A stretch of 64,000 nucleotides of DNA from Catenulispora sp. GP43 (lineage in GTDB: Bacteria; Actinomycetota; Actinomycetes; Streptomycetales; Catenulisporaceae). Under the pieces are notes generated by a model. It had not been told where the DNA came from and did no database searches. It worked only from the letters and a program-made list of their open reading frames with translations. Each line of letters opens with the position of its first letter. Positions within the stretch are counted from its first letter, which is position 1. The stretch covers positions 1 through 64,000 of the forward strand of contig NZ_JBGCCT010000028.1 in NCBI RefSeq assembly GCF_041260665.1, written 5' to 3'. This document shows positions 8,789 to 17,171 of this stretch, in pieces. A program made the position numbers and the translations under genes.

Positions 8789-10130
8789 CATCGCACCGCT
8801 GCCGGCGGCGCCGTCAGACCCCTGCGCGCTTCTCTTCGGCGCGGTCAAAAAGGCCTGCGAGAACACCCAGCAGATGGTCAACGGCACCCCCACCGCCCCC
8901 GGCACCACCGGAGGCGGGGGCAACACCACCGCCGACTCCCTCACCGACCCCCTCGGCTCCATCGCAAAAGGCTGCGCCGAAGCCGCCCAGTGGGTCATCA
9001 ACAACCTCTCGGACGCGATCTCCAAGACCGCGACCGTCAACTTCACCAACATGGGCTTCCTGAAGCAGTACGCGATCGTCTTCGCCGCCTCGGCGATCCT
9101 GACCGTCCTGCTCTGGCTGCTCTCCGTCATCAAGCGCGCGGTGCGGGGCGACTCCATCGTCACCGCCATAGGCGAGGCCACCGGGTTCCTGTGGATGGCG
9201 GTGCTGGCTTCCGCCTTCACGCCGGTGATCCTCGCCGGGATGGTCAAGATCACCGATAGTGTCTCCGATGCCATCGGCAATGGTTCCACCGCTGATCGGA
9301 ACGGGTTCCTCGCGGGCTTCTCCAAGGCCCTGGATCCGAATTCCGGGCTGGGCGGGGGGCCGATCATGCTGATCTTCGTCTCCGTGCTGTCGATGATCGC
9401 CGCCGCCCTGCTGTGGCTGGAGCTCATCATTCGGGCCGCCATGCTCTACGTCGGCGCGGCGCTGGCCACGGCGGTGTACGCCGGCTTCGTCGACAAATCT
9501 ATGTGGGGACACATTCGGCGGTGGGTGGGGCTGATGATCTCCATCGACCTCATCAAACCCATCATCGTCATCGTCCTTTCGTTGGCGACCGCTGTGTCGT
9601 CGGGGCCTCAGGACTCGTTCAGCGCCGTGCTCTCGGGGCTGGCCATCATGATCCTGTCGATCTTCGCCTCCGGGCTGGTCTACCGGTTCGTGCCGGCGTT
9701 CGGTGACGAGATGCTGACGCTGCAGAAGGAGCGGGCGGCCAAGATCGGGAAGGCCGCGATCACCAGTGCCGCCTTCACGTCGCCGGCCGGGACCATGCGC
9801 AACGGTATGGCCACGCACGCCAACCGGATCAGCGGTGCCTTCGCCGGTGGCGGGGGCGGCGGCAACATGGGCGGGGCCATCGCCGGGATGTCGGTGGGGG
9901 CGCTGGCCGGCGGGGCCGGGGCCGCGGCCGGGATCGCGGCGCACACCGGCCGGGCGCTGACCGTGCGGCCGGGGGCCGACGGCGGCCAGGGCGGCGGTGC
10001 CGGGGGTGCCGGGGGCGGTGGCGGCAACGCCGGCGGCAGCGGCGGCTCGGCCACCTCCGCCTCCCGGCTGCAGGCCACCCCGGCTCCCGTCATCCCCAAG
10101 ACCCCGCCGCCTCCGCGCGGCGGTTCGTGA
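8778..10130 (+). CDS. VirB6/TrbL-like polytopic membrane protein
   Basis: The 450-residue product has a soluble N-terminal stretch of about 90 residues, then five to six membrane helices between residues 95 and 310, including a long hydrophobic block around 195-240. A cytoplasmic Gly/Ala-rich tail of about 130 residues ends in a Pro-rich segment. This is the layout of TrbL/VirB6 inner-membrane channel components, and the gene lies between the scaffold and ATPase genes. Translation starts inside the preceding gene. The Gly-rich tail is longer than in most VirB6 proteins. Confidence 0.8.
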   Translation: MRLDIAPLPAAPSDPCALLFGAVKKACENTQQMVNGTPTAPGTTGGGGNTTADSLTDPLGSIAKGCAEAAQWVINNLSDAISKTATVNFTNMGFLKQYAIVFAASAILTVLLWLLSVIKRAVRGDSIVTAIGEATGFLWMAVLASAFTPVILAGMVKITDSVSDAIGNGSTADRNGFLAGFSKALDPNSGLGGGPIMLIFVSVLSMIAAALLWLELIIRAAMLYVGAALATAVYAGFVDKSMWGHIRRWVGLMISIDLIKPIIVIVLSLATAVSSGPQDSFSAVLSGLAIMILSIFASGLVYRFVPAFGDEMLTLQKERAAKIGKAAITSAAFTSPAGTMRNGMATHANRISGAFAGGGGGGNMGGAIAGMSVGALAGGAGAAAGIAAHTGRALTVRPGADGGQGGGAGGAGGGGGNAGGSGGSATSASRLQATPAPVIPKTPPPPRGGS

Positions 10131-10305
10131 CCAGGCCCGCGATCGGACCGGCGAGGGAGGCCAGGACGAGATGAGGCACACCGCCAGCGCACGCGTCAGC
10201 GGGTTCGCGTCCTGCGATCCCGCTGCCGGCCTTTCCCGGGTAGCGTCGAGAGCAGAACCCGGCCGCGCACCACGATCACCCGCTCCCCCGCTGGAAGGCA
10301 CCGCC

Positions 10306-10356
10306 GTGAGCACCACGCCAAGCAGTGACGTCCGCCCCGAGGGGGCCCGGTTATGA
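10306..10356 (+). CDS. Possible 16-residue leader ORF coupled to the SCO6880-type gene
   Basis: A GTG at 10306 preceded by GGAAGG (10293-10298, spacing 7) opens a 16-codon frame. Its TGA overlaps the ATG of the next gene as ATGA (10353-10356). The peptide (MSTTPSSDVRPEGARL) has no family. It may be a coupling leader or a remnant. The rest of 10131-10305 shows no gene. Confidence 0.35.
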   Translation: MSTTPSSDVRPEGARL

Positions 10357-11882
10357 GCACCACCCAGCAGGAGCCACCGCAGTACCGACGCGCCTATCTG
10401 CTCGGCAAGGCCAAGCCGAGCGCGCTGATCGGGCGCAACCGGGAGACCGGTGAGATCGGCGTCATCGTGATCTGCTGCGCCGTCTCGCTGCTGTCCGGGT
10501 TCTTCGTGCCCACCACGTTCCTGAAGGTGCTGGGGATCCTCGCCGGTCCCGCGCTGGCGCTGATCGTCGTGTTCATGCCCTACAACGGCCGGACCATCTA
10601 CAAGTGGTTCGAGATCAACCGCTCCTACAAGCGGCTGCTGCGCTCGCCGCAGGCCGCCTGGCGGTCGCGCGCCATGGAGGCCGGGACGCGGATGGACGGC
10701 GCCGAGGTGGAGATCGGGCCGCCGCCCGGGGTCGGACGCCTGCGGTGGCTGCGCGCGCAGTTCGGCCCGGACGAGATCGCCGTCCTGATGCACCTCGACC
10801 GCCGGACCGTCACCGCGACGCTGGAGATCGAGGGCCCCGGCGTCGGCTCGCGGGACTCCGAGGACCAGGAGGCGCTGGTCGACCGGTTCGGCACGCTGCT
10901 GCGGCACGTGGCCAACGGCGACGGCTTCGTCACCCGGCTGCAGATGCTCGCCCGCACCCTGCCGGCCGATCCCGACGCGCACGCCAAGGACGTGGCCAGA
11001 AGGGGCGACGAGAACTCCCCGCGCTGGCTCCAGGAGTCCTACGAGCACCTGCTGTCCATGGTCTCGACCTCCTCCGAGCAGCACCGGGCCTATCTGGTCG
11101 CCTGCATGCCCTACACCAAGGACCTGGCCTCGGAGGCCTACGTCATCGGCCGCGGCGCCGTGGACGTGGGCCTGGGCATCATCATGGCCCGCGAGCTCGC
11201 CGACATCTGCGCCCGGCTGGCCGACGCCGACATCAAGGTGCGCCAGCCGCTGGGCCCGGTCGCGCTGTCCTCGCTGATCCACTCCATGTACGACCCCGAC
11301 CACCCGATCGACCACCTGCACGCGATGTCGCGGCGCAACGCCTGGCCGGCCGAGCTGGACGCCACCCACCCGCAGTTCCTGCGCGCCAAGACCCGCGAGT
11401 CGGCCACCGCCGAGCCGTGGTGCCACGCCACCGCCTGGATCAAGGAGTGGCCGCTGACCCCGGTCGGCGTGAACTTCCTGGCCCCGCTGCTGGTGCACAC
11501 CCCGGACGTGATCCGCACGGTCGCGGTGACGATGGACCTGGAGCCCACCGACGTGGCCATCGAGCGGATGCTCACCGAGAAGATCAACACCGACGCCGAG
11601 GCCGCCCGCCAGGCCAAGCTCGGCCGGGTCGACGACCCCCGCGAGCGGGCCCACGCCGGCCGGGTGGACCAGCGCGGCGAGGACCTGGCCTCCGGCGCCG
11701 CCGGGGTGAACCTGGTCGGCTACATCACGGTCTCCGCGCGCGGCCCGGAGCAGCTGAACCGGGACAAGCGCACGATCCGGGCCTCGGCCGGCAAGTCGTT
11801 CCTCAAGCTGGAGTGGTGCGACCGCGAGCACCACAGGGCGTTCACGAACTCCCTGCCGTTCGCGACCGGGCTGCGGAAGTAA
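10353..11882 (+). CDS. SCO6880-family T4SS-like protein (VirB3 plus VirB4 N-terminal region)
   Basis: The 509-residue product belongs to the actinobacterial SCO6880 family found in conjugation-like clusters. After a short basic start, two adjacent membrane helices (about residues 37-75) precede a large soluble domain that resembles the non-catalytic N-terminal half of VirB4/TrbE. No Walker motifs are present. The next gene supplies the ATPase half, so together they look like a VirB3-VirB4 protein split in two. GAGGGGG upstream of the ATG gives a ribosome site. Function is inferred from family and neighbours only. Confidence 0.85.
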   Translation: MSTTQQEPPQYRRAYLLGKAKPSALIGRNRETGEIGVIVICCAVSLLSGFFVPTTFLKVLGILAGPALALIVVFMPYNGRTIYKWFEINRSYKRLLRSPQAAWRSRAMEAGTRMDGAEVEIGPPPGVGRLRWLRAQFGPDEIAVLMHLDRRTVTATLEIEGPGVGSRDSEDQEALVDRFGTLLRHVANGDGFVTRLQMLARTLPADPDAHAKDVARRGDENSPRWLQESYEHLLSMVSTSSEQHRAYLVACMPYTKDLASEAYVIGRGAVDVGLGIIMARELADICARLADADIKVRQPLGPVALSSLIHSMYDPDHPIDHLHAMSRRNAWPAELDATHPQFLRAKTRESATAEPWCHATAWIKEWPLTPVGVNFLAPLLVHTPDVIRTVAVTMDLEPTDVAIERMLTEKINTDAEAARQAKLGRVDDPRERAHAGRVDQRGEDLASGAAGVNLVGYITVSARGPEQLNRDKRTIRASAGKSFLKLEWCDREHHRAFTNSLPFATGLRK

Positions 11883-11897
11883 GGAGGCTGACACATC

Positions 11898-13511
11898 ATG
11901 GCCGGACGCTCCGTCACGGACTCCCTGATCGAGGGCTTCGCCTCGATGATCTTCGGCAAGGTCGAGACCACCCGACCGCCGGTGCGCACCTCCTCCTCGC
12001 AGGCGCAGGCGGTGTACCTGCCGACCGCGGCGCCGGGCCTGGGCGACAGCGGCGTCATCATCGGCCGCGAGGTGTACTCCGGCAAGGGCTACGTCTACGA
12101 CCCCTTCCAGCTCTACGGCCAGCAGCTGCCGGCCCCGCACTGGCTGGTGCTCGGCGAGTCCGGCAACGGCAAGTCGGCGCTGGAGAAGACCTACGTGCTG
12201 CGCCAGCTGCGCTTCAAGGACCGCCAGGTGGTGGTCCTGGACGCGCAGGGCGAGGACGGCGTCGGCGAGTGGCACCTGATCGCCGAGTCCCTCGGCGTCA
12301 CCCCGGTCCGCCTGGACCCGCACGGCGTGCGCGGCGACAGCATCCGGCTGAACCCGCTCGACCCGGCGATCGCCACCACCGGCCAGCTCGCCCTGCTGCG
12401 GACCATAGTCGAGGTGGCCCAGGGCCGGCCGCTCGACGAGCGCGCCGGCTACGCACTGAAGGCCGCGCACCTGCGGGTGGGCGAGGCGGCGCTGAAGTAC
12501 GGCCGCCAGCCGATCCTGTCGGACGTGGTCGAGGCCCTGCGGACCCCGCTGACCAGCGCGGCCGAGGACATGAACGTGACCATAGAGGACGTGCAGGCCT
12601 GGGGCCTGGACGTGGCGCTGGTCCTGGACCGGCTGGTGGACGGCGACCTGGCCGGCATGTTCGACGGGCCCACCACCTCCGGCATCGACCTGGACTCGCC
12701 GCTGATCGTCTTCGACCTGTCGGCCATCGACCGCAACTCGATCGGCATGCCGATCCTGATGGCCATCGTCGGCGTCTGGCTGGAGCACACCTGGCTGCGC
12801 CCGGACCGGGTCAAGCGCATCCTGCTGGTCGAAGAGGCCTGGCACATCATCAACTCGCCCTTCGTGGCGCAGCTGTTCCAGCGGCTGCTGAAGTTCGGCC
12901 GCCGCCTGGGGCTGTCCTTCGTCGCGGTGGTCCACCACCTGTCCGACGTGGTGGACGGCGCCGCCGCCAAGGAGGCGGCGGCGATCCTGAAGATGGCCTC
13001 GACCCGCACGGTGTACATGCAGAAGGCCGACGAGGCGAGAACCACGGGCAAGGTCCTGGGCCTGCCGCGCTGGGCCGTGGAGATCATCCCCTCGCTGACC
13101 CCGGGCATCGCGGTGTGGGACGTCAACGGCGACGTGCAGGTGGTCAAGCACATCATCACCGAGCACGAGCGCCCGCTGGTCTTCACCGACCGCGCCATGA
13201 CCGAGAGCTCCGCCGACGCCGCCCTCATCGCCAGCGCCGCAGCGGCCGCCCTGACGGCCGGGACGCCCGAGGAGACGGCGGCACTGGAAGCGGCCGAGGC
13301 GGACCGCCTGGCGGCCCTTCCAGCGCCCGCGACACCGGTGCGCGCCATCGCGGCGGGGAACCAGCAGCCCATGGACCGCCAGCGGCGGTGGGCGGTGGAG
13401 CCGATCGAGGCGGACGGCGACGACGAGCTGACGGCGATCGCCGGGACGCTGTTCGGGAAGAAGGCGGAGCTGCCGTACCAGGCGGAGACGCCCGAGGTCT
13501 GGGATCGCTGA
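11898..13511 (+). CDS. VirB4/TraC-like secretion ATPase
   Basis: The 537-residue ATPase has Walker A GESGNGKS at residues 86-93 and Walker B RILLVEEAWHII near residue 310, in the form typical of VirB4/TraC/HerA-like motors. An N-terminal stretch of about 75 residues precedes the motor domain. The C-terminal 100 residues are Ala-rich and variable. AAGGAGG at the end of the preceding gene is an excellent ribosome site. It should energise assembly or substrate transfer of the predicted machine. No VirD4/TraG-like coupling protein, FtsK-like TraB or relaxase accompanies it. Confidence 0.9.
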   Translation: MAGRSVTDSLIEGFASMIFGKVETTRPPVRTSSSQAQAVYLPTAAPGLGDSGVIIGREVYSGKGYVYDPFQLYGQQLPAPHWLVLGESGNGKSALEKTYVLRQLRFKDRQVVVLDAQGEDGVGEWHLIAESLGVTPVRLDPHGVRGDSIRLNPLDPAIATTGQLALLRTIVEVAQGRPLDERAGYALKAAHLRVGEAALKYGRQPILSDVVEALRTPLTSAAEDMNVTIEDVQAWGLDVALVLDRLVDGDLAGMFDGPTTSGIDLDSPLIVFDLSAIDRNSIGMPILMAIVGVWLEHTWLRPDRVKRILLVEEAWHIINSPFVAQLFQRLLKFGRRLGLSFVAVVHHLSDVVDGAAAKEAAAILKMASTRTVYMQKADEARTTGKVLGLPRWAVEIIPSLTPGIAVWDVNGDVQVVKHIITEHERPLVFTDRAMTESSADAALIASAAAAALTAGTPEETAALEAAEADRLAALPAPATPVRAIAAGNQQPMDRQRRWAVEPIEADGDDELTAIAGTLFGKKAELPYQAETPEVWDR

Positions 13512-13514
13512 CCG

Positions 13515-14432
13515 GTGATCGCGCTGCTGTCCGCACCGAGCAATCTCGGCCTGCGCCCTCCCGAGCCGACCAGCGTCCCGGGCACCGCCAAAGCCCCCGA
13601 GGCCTTGCGCGAGGCGGGCTTGTTCGCCCGCTTCGCCGAGGCGGGCGCCCTCGACGCCGGCGTGGTGCTGGCCGGCCGCTACGTGGACGACGCGACGCCG
13701 GGACGGCTGCGCAATCAGGACGCGATCGTCGAGCACGCACGGCGGCTGGCCCGGCGCATCGCCGAGATCCGGTCCGAGGGCGGCTTCCCTGTGGTGATCG
13801 GCGGGGATTGCAGCCTGGTGGTCGGGGTCGGGCTCGCGCTGCGCCCTGCCGGCCGGTTCGGTCTCGTGCACCTCGACGGCCACACCGACTTCCGGAATCC
13901 CGGCAACTCCGAGTCCTGCGCGGCGCTGGCGGGCGAGGATCTGGCCGCGGCCGTCGGGCGCCACTGGCCGGCGATCGCGGACATCGAAGGGCTCGGACCG
14001 TACTTCGACCCGGCGGACACGGTGCACGCCGGGTGCCGTGACGACGACGCCGAACTGGACGAGGTCCGCGACGCCATCGGCCTGACGATCCGCGCCTCCG
14101 AGATCATCGCCGACGGCGCCGCGGCCACCGCCGGCCGGATCCGCGACCGCGTCGACCGGCCGGGGATCGACGGCTACTGGCTGCACCTGGACGTGGACAT
14201 CCTCGACGCGACCGTGATGCCTGCGGTGGACAGCCCCGACACCGGCGGCCTGCACGCCGGCCAGCTGACCGGGCTGCTGGCCGCTCTCGCACCGCGCGCG
14301 ATCGGCGCGCACGTCACGGTCTACGACCCCGATCTCGACCCGGACGGCCGCTACGCGCGGCTGCTGGTGGATGTTCTGACCGAGGGTCTCGGACGCCTGG
14401 GGACCGAACTGTCCGGACAATCAGGAGTCTGA
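13515..14432 (+). CDS. Arginase/agmatinase-superfamily protein
   Basis: The 305-residue product carries the ureohydrolase metal motifs: GGDCS (96-100), DGHTD (121-125) and a HLDVDILDA segment near 218. The first motif has Cys where arginases and agmatinases usually have the metal-ligand His, so activity or metal preference may differ. Substrates of the superfamily are guanidino compounds or formimidoglutamate; this one cannot be assigned. The GTG start is only three bases past the ATPase stop, implying cotranscription with the T4SS-like genes. The 3' end overlaps the convergent acetyltransferase gene by 12 bp. Confidence 0.85.
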   Translation: MIALLSAPSNLGLRPPEPTSVPGTAKAPEALREAGLFARFAEAGALDAGVVLAGRYVDDATPGRLRNQDAIVEHARRLARRIAEIRSEGGFPVVIGGDCSLVVGVGLALRPAGRFGLVHLDGHTDFRNPGNSESCAALAGEDLAAAVGRHWPAIADIEGLGPYFDPADTVHAGCRDDDAELDEVRDAIGLTIRASEIIADGAAATAGRIRDRVDRPGIDGYWLHLDVDILDATVMPAVDSPDTGGLHAGQLTGLLAALAPRAIGAHVTVYDPDLDPDGRYARLLVDVLTEGLGRLGTELSGQSGV

Positions 14433-15434
14433 TCCGAGCGCCTTCTCGATGTCCGCGATCTCGGCCTCGATGTAGACGCTGTCGGACAGCACCTGGAAGC
14501 CGAGAGCACGGTTGATCGAGGCCATGTGGTCGAGGTCGGCGGTCTGGGTCATCACCTGTCGGGCAGCCGGGTGCTGCTCGACCAGCGCCCGGAGTTGCTC
14601 AGCCTTCATAGCCAGCCCCAGTCCCTGTCCCCGGTGCTCACGCCGCACCGCGGTGTAGCCCTGCTGCACGACCATGGGCCGGGCGGCGGCGATGGTGACG
14701 TCCGTGACGCCGGCGACCTCGCCGGTCGCCTCGTGGATCGCCACCACCGAGCGGAACTCACGGTTTATTGCCGCGTTCCGGGCCTCCTCCTCCCGGACCC
14801 GCGCGGGCGTCCATCGGGGCTCGTCCCAGCTCATGTCGCCCGACACCGAGTCGTCGATCGCCTGCCGCGCCACCGCGTAGGACGCGACCAGATCCTCCGG
14901 GGCGGCGCCGGTCCACGACTGGAGGCGGTAGCCGTCGGGGGCGGGACGGTCCCACAACGTTTGGTCCGTCTCGGCGAGCATCAGGTACTGCTGGACATAG
15001 CGCAGGGTCGGCACGAGTCCCACCGTCGCGCCCCAGGCCTCGCCCGAGCCTTGGAAGTCGGCGGACCCGATCACATGGGTCCGGCCTTCGGCGCGTGCCG
15101 CCGGAATCAGAATGCGGAGAAGGTCGGTCGCTATACCCCGGCGGCGCAGGTCGGGCCGGACCCGGATCTCGATGAGCGCGGTCCCTCGGTTCTCCGGCGA
15201 CGGCAGGAACAACCAGCCGACAGCCGTGCGCGCCCCGTCGTCGGAGTCATGGCCGATCCAGAGGTGCGACTCGTACCTGCCGGTGCTGCCTCCGCGCATG
15301 AGGTATGCCATCTCGGGCCCCGACCGCAGCGGCCACCCCGGCCGATCCGCCGTGTCGAGGACCGCCAGGAAGGCCGCGAGCTCATCGAACTCTGATTCAG
15401 AAGCCTGATACTGATCGAATCGCCTGAACTCCAT
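14421..15434 (-). CDS. GNAT-family N-acetyltransferase, tandem domains
   Basis: The 337-residue protein contains two GNAT folds. The first has the acetyl-CoA loop in VRPDLRRRGIATDLL near residue 95; the second has REHRGQGLGLAMK near residue 275. The pattern is similar to mycothiol-synthase-like double GNAT proteins, but the substrate is not identified. The start is ATG at 15432-15434 (MEFRRFDQYQ). It lies seven bases after the small Cys protein gene, so the two are translated from one mRNA. Confidence 0.87.
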   Translation of the reverse strand: MEFRRFDQYQASESEFDELAAFLAVLDTADRPGWPLRSGPEMAYLMRGGSTGRYESHLWIGHDSDDGARTAVGWLFLPSPENRGTALIEIRVRPDLRRRGIATDLLRILIPAARAEGRTHVIGSADFQGSGEAWGATVGLVPTLRYVQQYLMLAETDQTLWDRPAPDGYRLQSWTGAAPEDLVASYAVARQAIDDSVSGDMSWDEPRWTPARVREEEARNAAINREFRSVVAIHEATGEVAGVTDVTIAAARPMVVQQGYTAVRREHRGQGLGLAMKAEQLRALVEQHPAARQVMTQTADLDHMASINRALGFQVLSDSVYIEAEIADIEKALGSDS

Positions 15435-15441
15435 CCACCCC

Positions 15442-15636
15442 TTATAGCGTGAAGTCCAGTAATCGCGCCGCCTCGTTTTCGCTCTGGCAGGGCCACACGT
15501 CCCCGCAGGTGCAGAACGCAGGCCCCGGTTCCCCGTCCAGGCCCCGCACCTCCACCTTCTGATGCACCGCGAACAGCACCCCCACCCAGTTGCGGTAATC
15601 GGGGGCGACGTGATCGTCAAGACTTGCGACACTCAT
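15442..15636 (-). CDS. Small Cys-motif protein
   Basis: The 64-residue hypothetical protein has a CTCGDVWPC cluster at residues 42-50, a metal-site-like pattern seen in many small actinobacterial proteins of unknown role. Codon use is normal and the gene precedes the acetyltransferase with a seven-base gap. No function is proposed. Confidence 0.7.
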   Translation of the reverse strand: MSVASLDDHVAPDYRNWVGVLFAVHQKVEVRGLDGEPGPAFCTCGDVWPCQSENEAARLLDFTL

Positions 15637-15666
15637 GTATGTCCTCCAGTCTCCGCGCTGTCCGGC

Positions 15667-15692
15667 GACACCGTCTTTCCAGACACGGTGTC
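15667..15692. promoter_or_regulatory. Inverted repeat in the divergent promoter region of the reductase
   Basis: GACACCGT (15667-15674) and ACGGTGTC (15685-15692) are perfect inverted arms with a 10-base spacer, in the 110 bp between the Cys protein and the aldo/keto reductase. The position fits an operator acting on either gene. Confidence 0.45.
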
Positions 15693-15746
15693 CAACGATG
15701 CCGCCCGGCGCGGGTGACGGGTGAATTCTGTGATGGGAGTTGCTGC

Positions 15747-16745
15747 ATGAAGTACCGCGTCCTCGGAAGTGACGGCCCGCGGGTCTCCGCGCTCGGACTC
15801 GGGTGCATGGGTATGTCGGACTTCTACAGCGTCACCTCCGAGTCCGAAGCCGAGTCGATCTCGGTGCTGCACCGGGCGATCGACGATCTCGGGGTGACGC
15901 TATTGGACACCGCCGACATGTATGGCAAGGGCGAGAACGAGAAGCTCGTCGGGCGGGCTCTGGCCGGCGGCCGGCGGGACAAGGTCGTGCTGGCGACGAA
16001 GTTCGGCATCCGGCGCGACCCGGAGACCGACGAGCGCTCGGTACGCAACGATCCGGAGTACATCCGCGCCGCCGTCGACGCTTCGCTGGGCCGCCTCGGC
16101 GTGGACCACATCGACCTCTACTACATGCACCGCCGCAACGCCGAGATCCCGGTCGAGGAGTCGGTCGGGGCGATGGCCGAGCTGGTGCGGGCGGGCAAGG
16201 TGCGCTACCTGGGCCTGTCCGAGGTGAACGCGGAGACCCTGCGCGCCGCGCACGCGGTCCACCCGATCACCGCGCTGCAAAGCGAATACTCGTTGTTCAC
16301 CCGCGACATCGAGGAGGAGGTGATCCCGGCAGCGCGCGAACTCGGCGTCGGGATCGTGCCCTACTCCCCCGTCGGGCGCGGGCTGCTGACCGGTGCCATC
16401 AGCTCGGTGGAGGGGCTGGCCGCCGATGACTTCCGGCGCACCAACCCGCGGTTCGCCGACGGCAACCTGGAGGCGAACCTGAAGCTGGTCGCGGAGCTGC
16501 GCGCGGTCGCCGAGGAGTCCGGGCACAGCCCGGTGCAGCTGGCGCTGGCGTGGCTGCTGGCGCAGGGGCCGGACATCGTGCCGATCCCGGGCACCAAGCG
16601 GATCAAGTACTTGGACGAGAACTCGGCCGCGGCGGACATCGAGCTGAGCGCCGAGCAGCTGGCCCGGATCGAGGCCGCGGTGCCGCACGGCGCGGCGTCC
16701 GGGGAGCGCTACGCGCCGGATTCGGCGCGGCGGACGGAGCGTTAG
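15747..16745 (+). CDS. Aldo/keto reductase
   Basis: The 332-residue NADP(H)-dependent oxidoreductase has the catalytic tetrad of the AKR superfamily: Asp and Tyr in [14 protein letters not shown], Lys in VVLATKFGI and His in DLYYMHR. The C-terminal cofactor segment [11 protein letters not shown] is present. Its closest family type is the AKR11/13-like group acting on diverse carbonyls. The start is ATG 15747 ([11 protein letters not shown]); GGGAG six bases upstream supports it. It stands alone on its strand. Confidence 0.9.
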   Translation: MKYRVLGSDGPRVSALGLGCMGMSDFYSVTSESEAESISVLHRAIDDLGVTLLDTADMYGKGENEKLVGRALAGGRRDKVVLATKFGIRRDPETDERSVRNDPEYIRAAVDASLGRLGVDHIDLYYMHRRNAEIPVEESVGAMAELVRAGKVRYLGLSEVNAETLRAAHAVHPITALQSEYSLFTRDIEEEVIPAARELGVGIVPYSPVGRGLLTGAISSVEGLAADDFRRTNPRFADGNLEANLKLVAELRAVAEESGHSPVQLALAWLLAQGPDIVPIPGTKRIKYLDENSAAADIELSAEQLARIEAAVPHGAASGERYAPDSARRTER

Positions 16746-16841
16746 GAAGGACGCCTTCGACCCCGGACAAGCCTCGGATAATCCCCGAATGAGACCCGGA
16801 TAAGCCTTCGACAAACGCCCCGCGCTGTGCTGTAAGGGCTC

Positions 16842-16877
16842 CTGAGGTACCTGAGGGTCATACCTAAGGTACCTCAG
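16842..16877. promoter_or_regulatory. 11-bp inverted repeat with a KpnI-like core in each arm
   Basis: CTGAGGTACCT (16842-16852) and AGGTACCTCAG (16867-16877) are exact inverted arms around 14 bases, and each arm contains the palindrome GGTACC. The element lies 97 bp after the reductase stop and 105 bp before the 57-residue ORF. It could be an operator or a hairpin terminator; with no T run after it an operator is favoured. Confidence 0.5.
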
Positions 16878-16981
16878 CGCCCAAGGACTGGCCTGTTGCC
16901 TCATGTGTAGGGGGCACCTCCCGCCGGAGACTAGTACACGTCACCGAAGTGGGACTCGTCGAGAGGCTGGGAACCGGAACC

Positions 16982-17155
16982 ATGAACAACACCGTCTTCA
17001 CCCTGGAGATCGCCAACGCCCGCCGTACCGAGCTGATCGAGCAGGCCCGCCGCCACGGACTGGCCAAGCGCGCCCGCCGGACGCGGGACATATGCCCGGA
17101 GAAGGTACATACCGTGCACGCAGGATCACGTTCCGGTGAAAGGTCGATGACCTGA
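16982..17155 (+). CDS. Small basic protein upstream of the LuxR-type regulator
   Basis: The 57-residue ORF starts at ATG 16982 ([19 protein letters not shown]) and is rich in Arg and His. The first half looks like the short amphipathic N terminus seen in many tiny actinobacterial proteins. It ends 16 bases before the regulator gene and may be cotranscribed. No family function is known to me. Confidence 0.55.
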   Translation: MNNTVFTLEIANARRTELIEQARRHGLAKRARRTRDICPEKVHTVHAGSRSGERSMT

Positions 17156-17171
17156 CCCGGACCCCTGTGCG

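Noticed and set aside
8814-14420. Open frame of 1868 codons on the minus strand across the T4SS-like cluster
   Set aside because: It is antisense to five well-supported genes and its composition (Arg/Gly/His/Asp/Gln-rich) is typical of reverse-strand frames in GC-rich DNA.
6013-14432. Integrative conjugative element
   Set aside because: No integrase, relaxase, attachment repeats or tRNA boundary is visible in the window, and base composition matches the surroundings.
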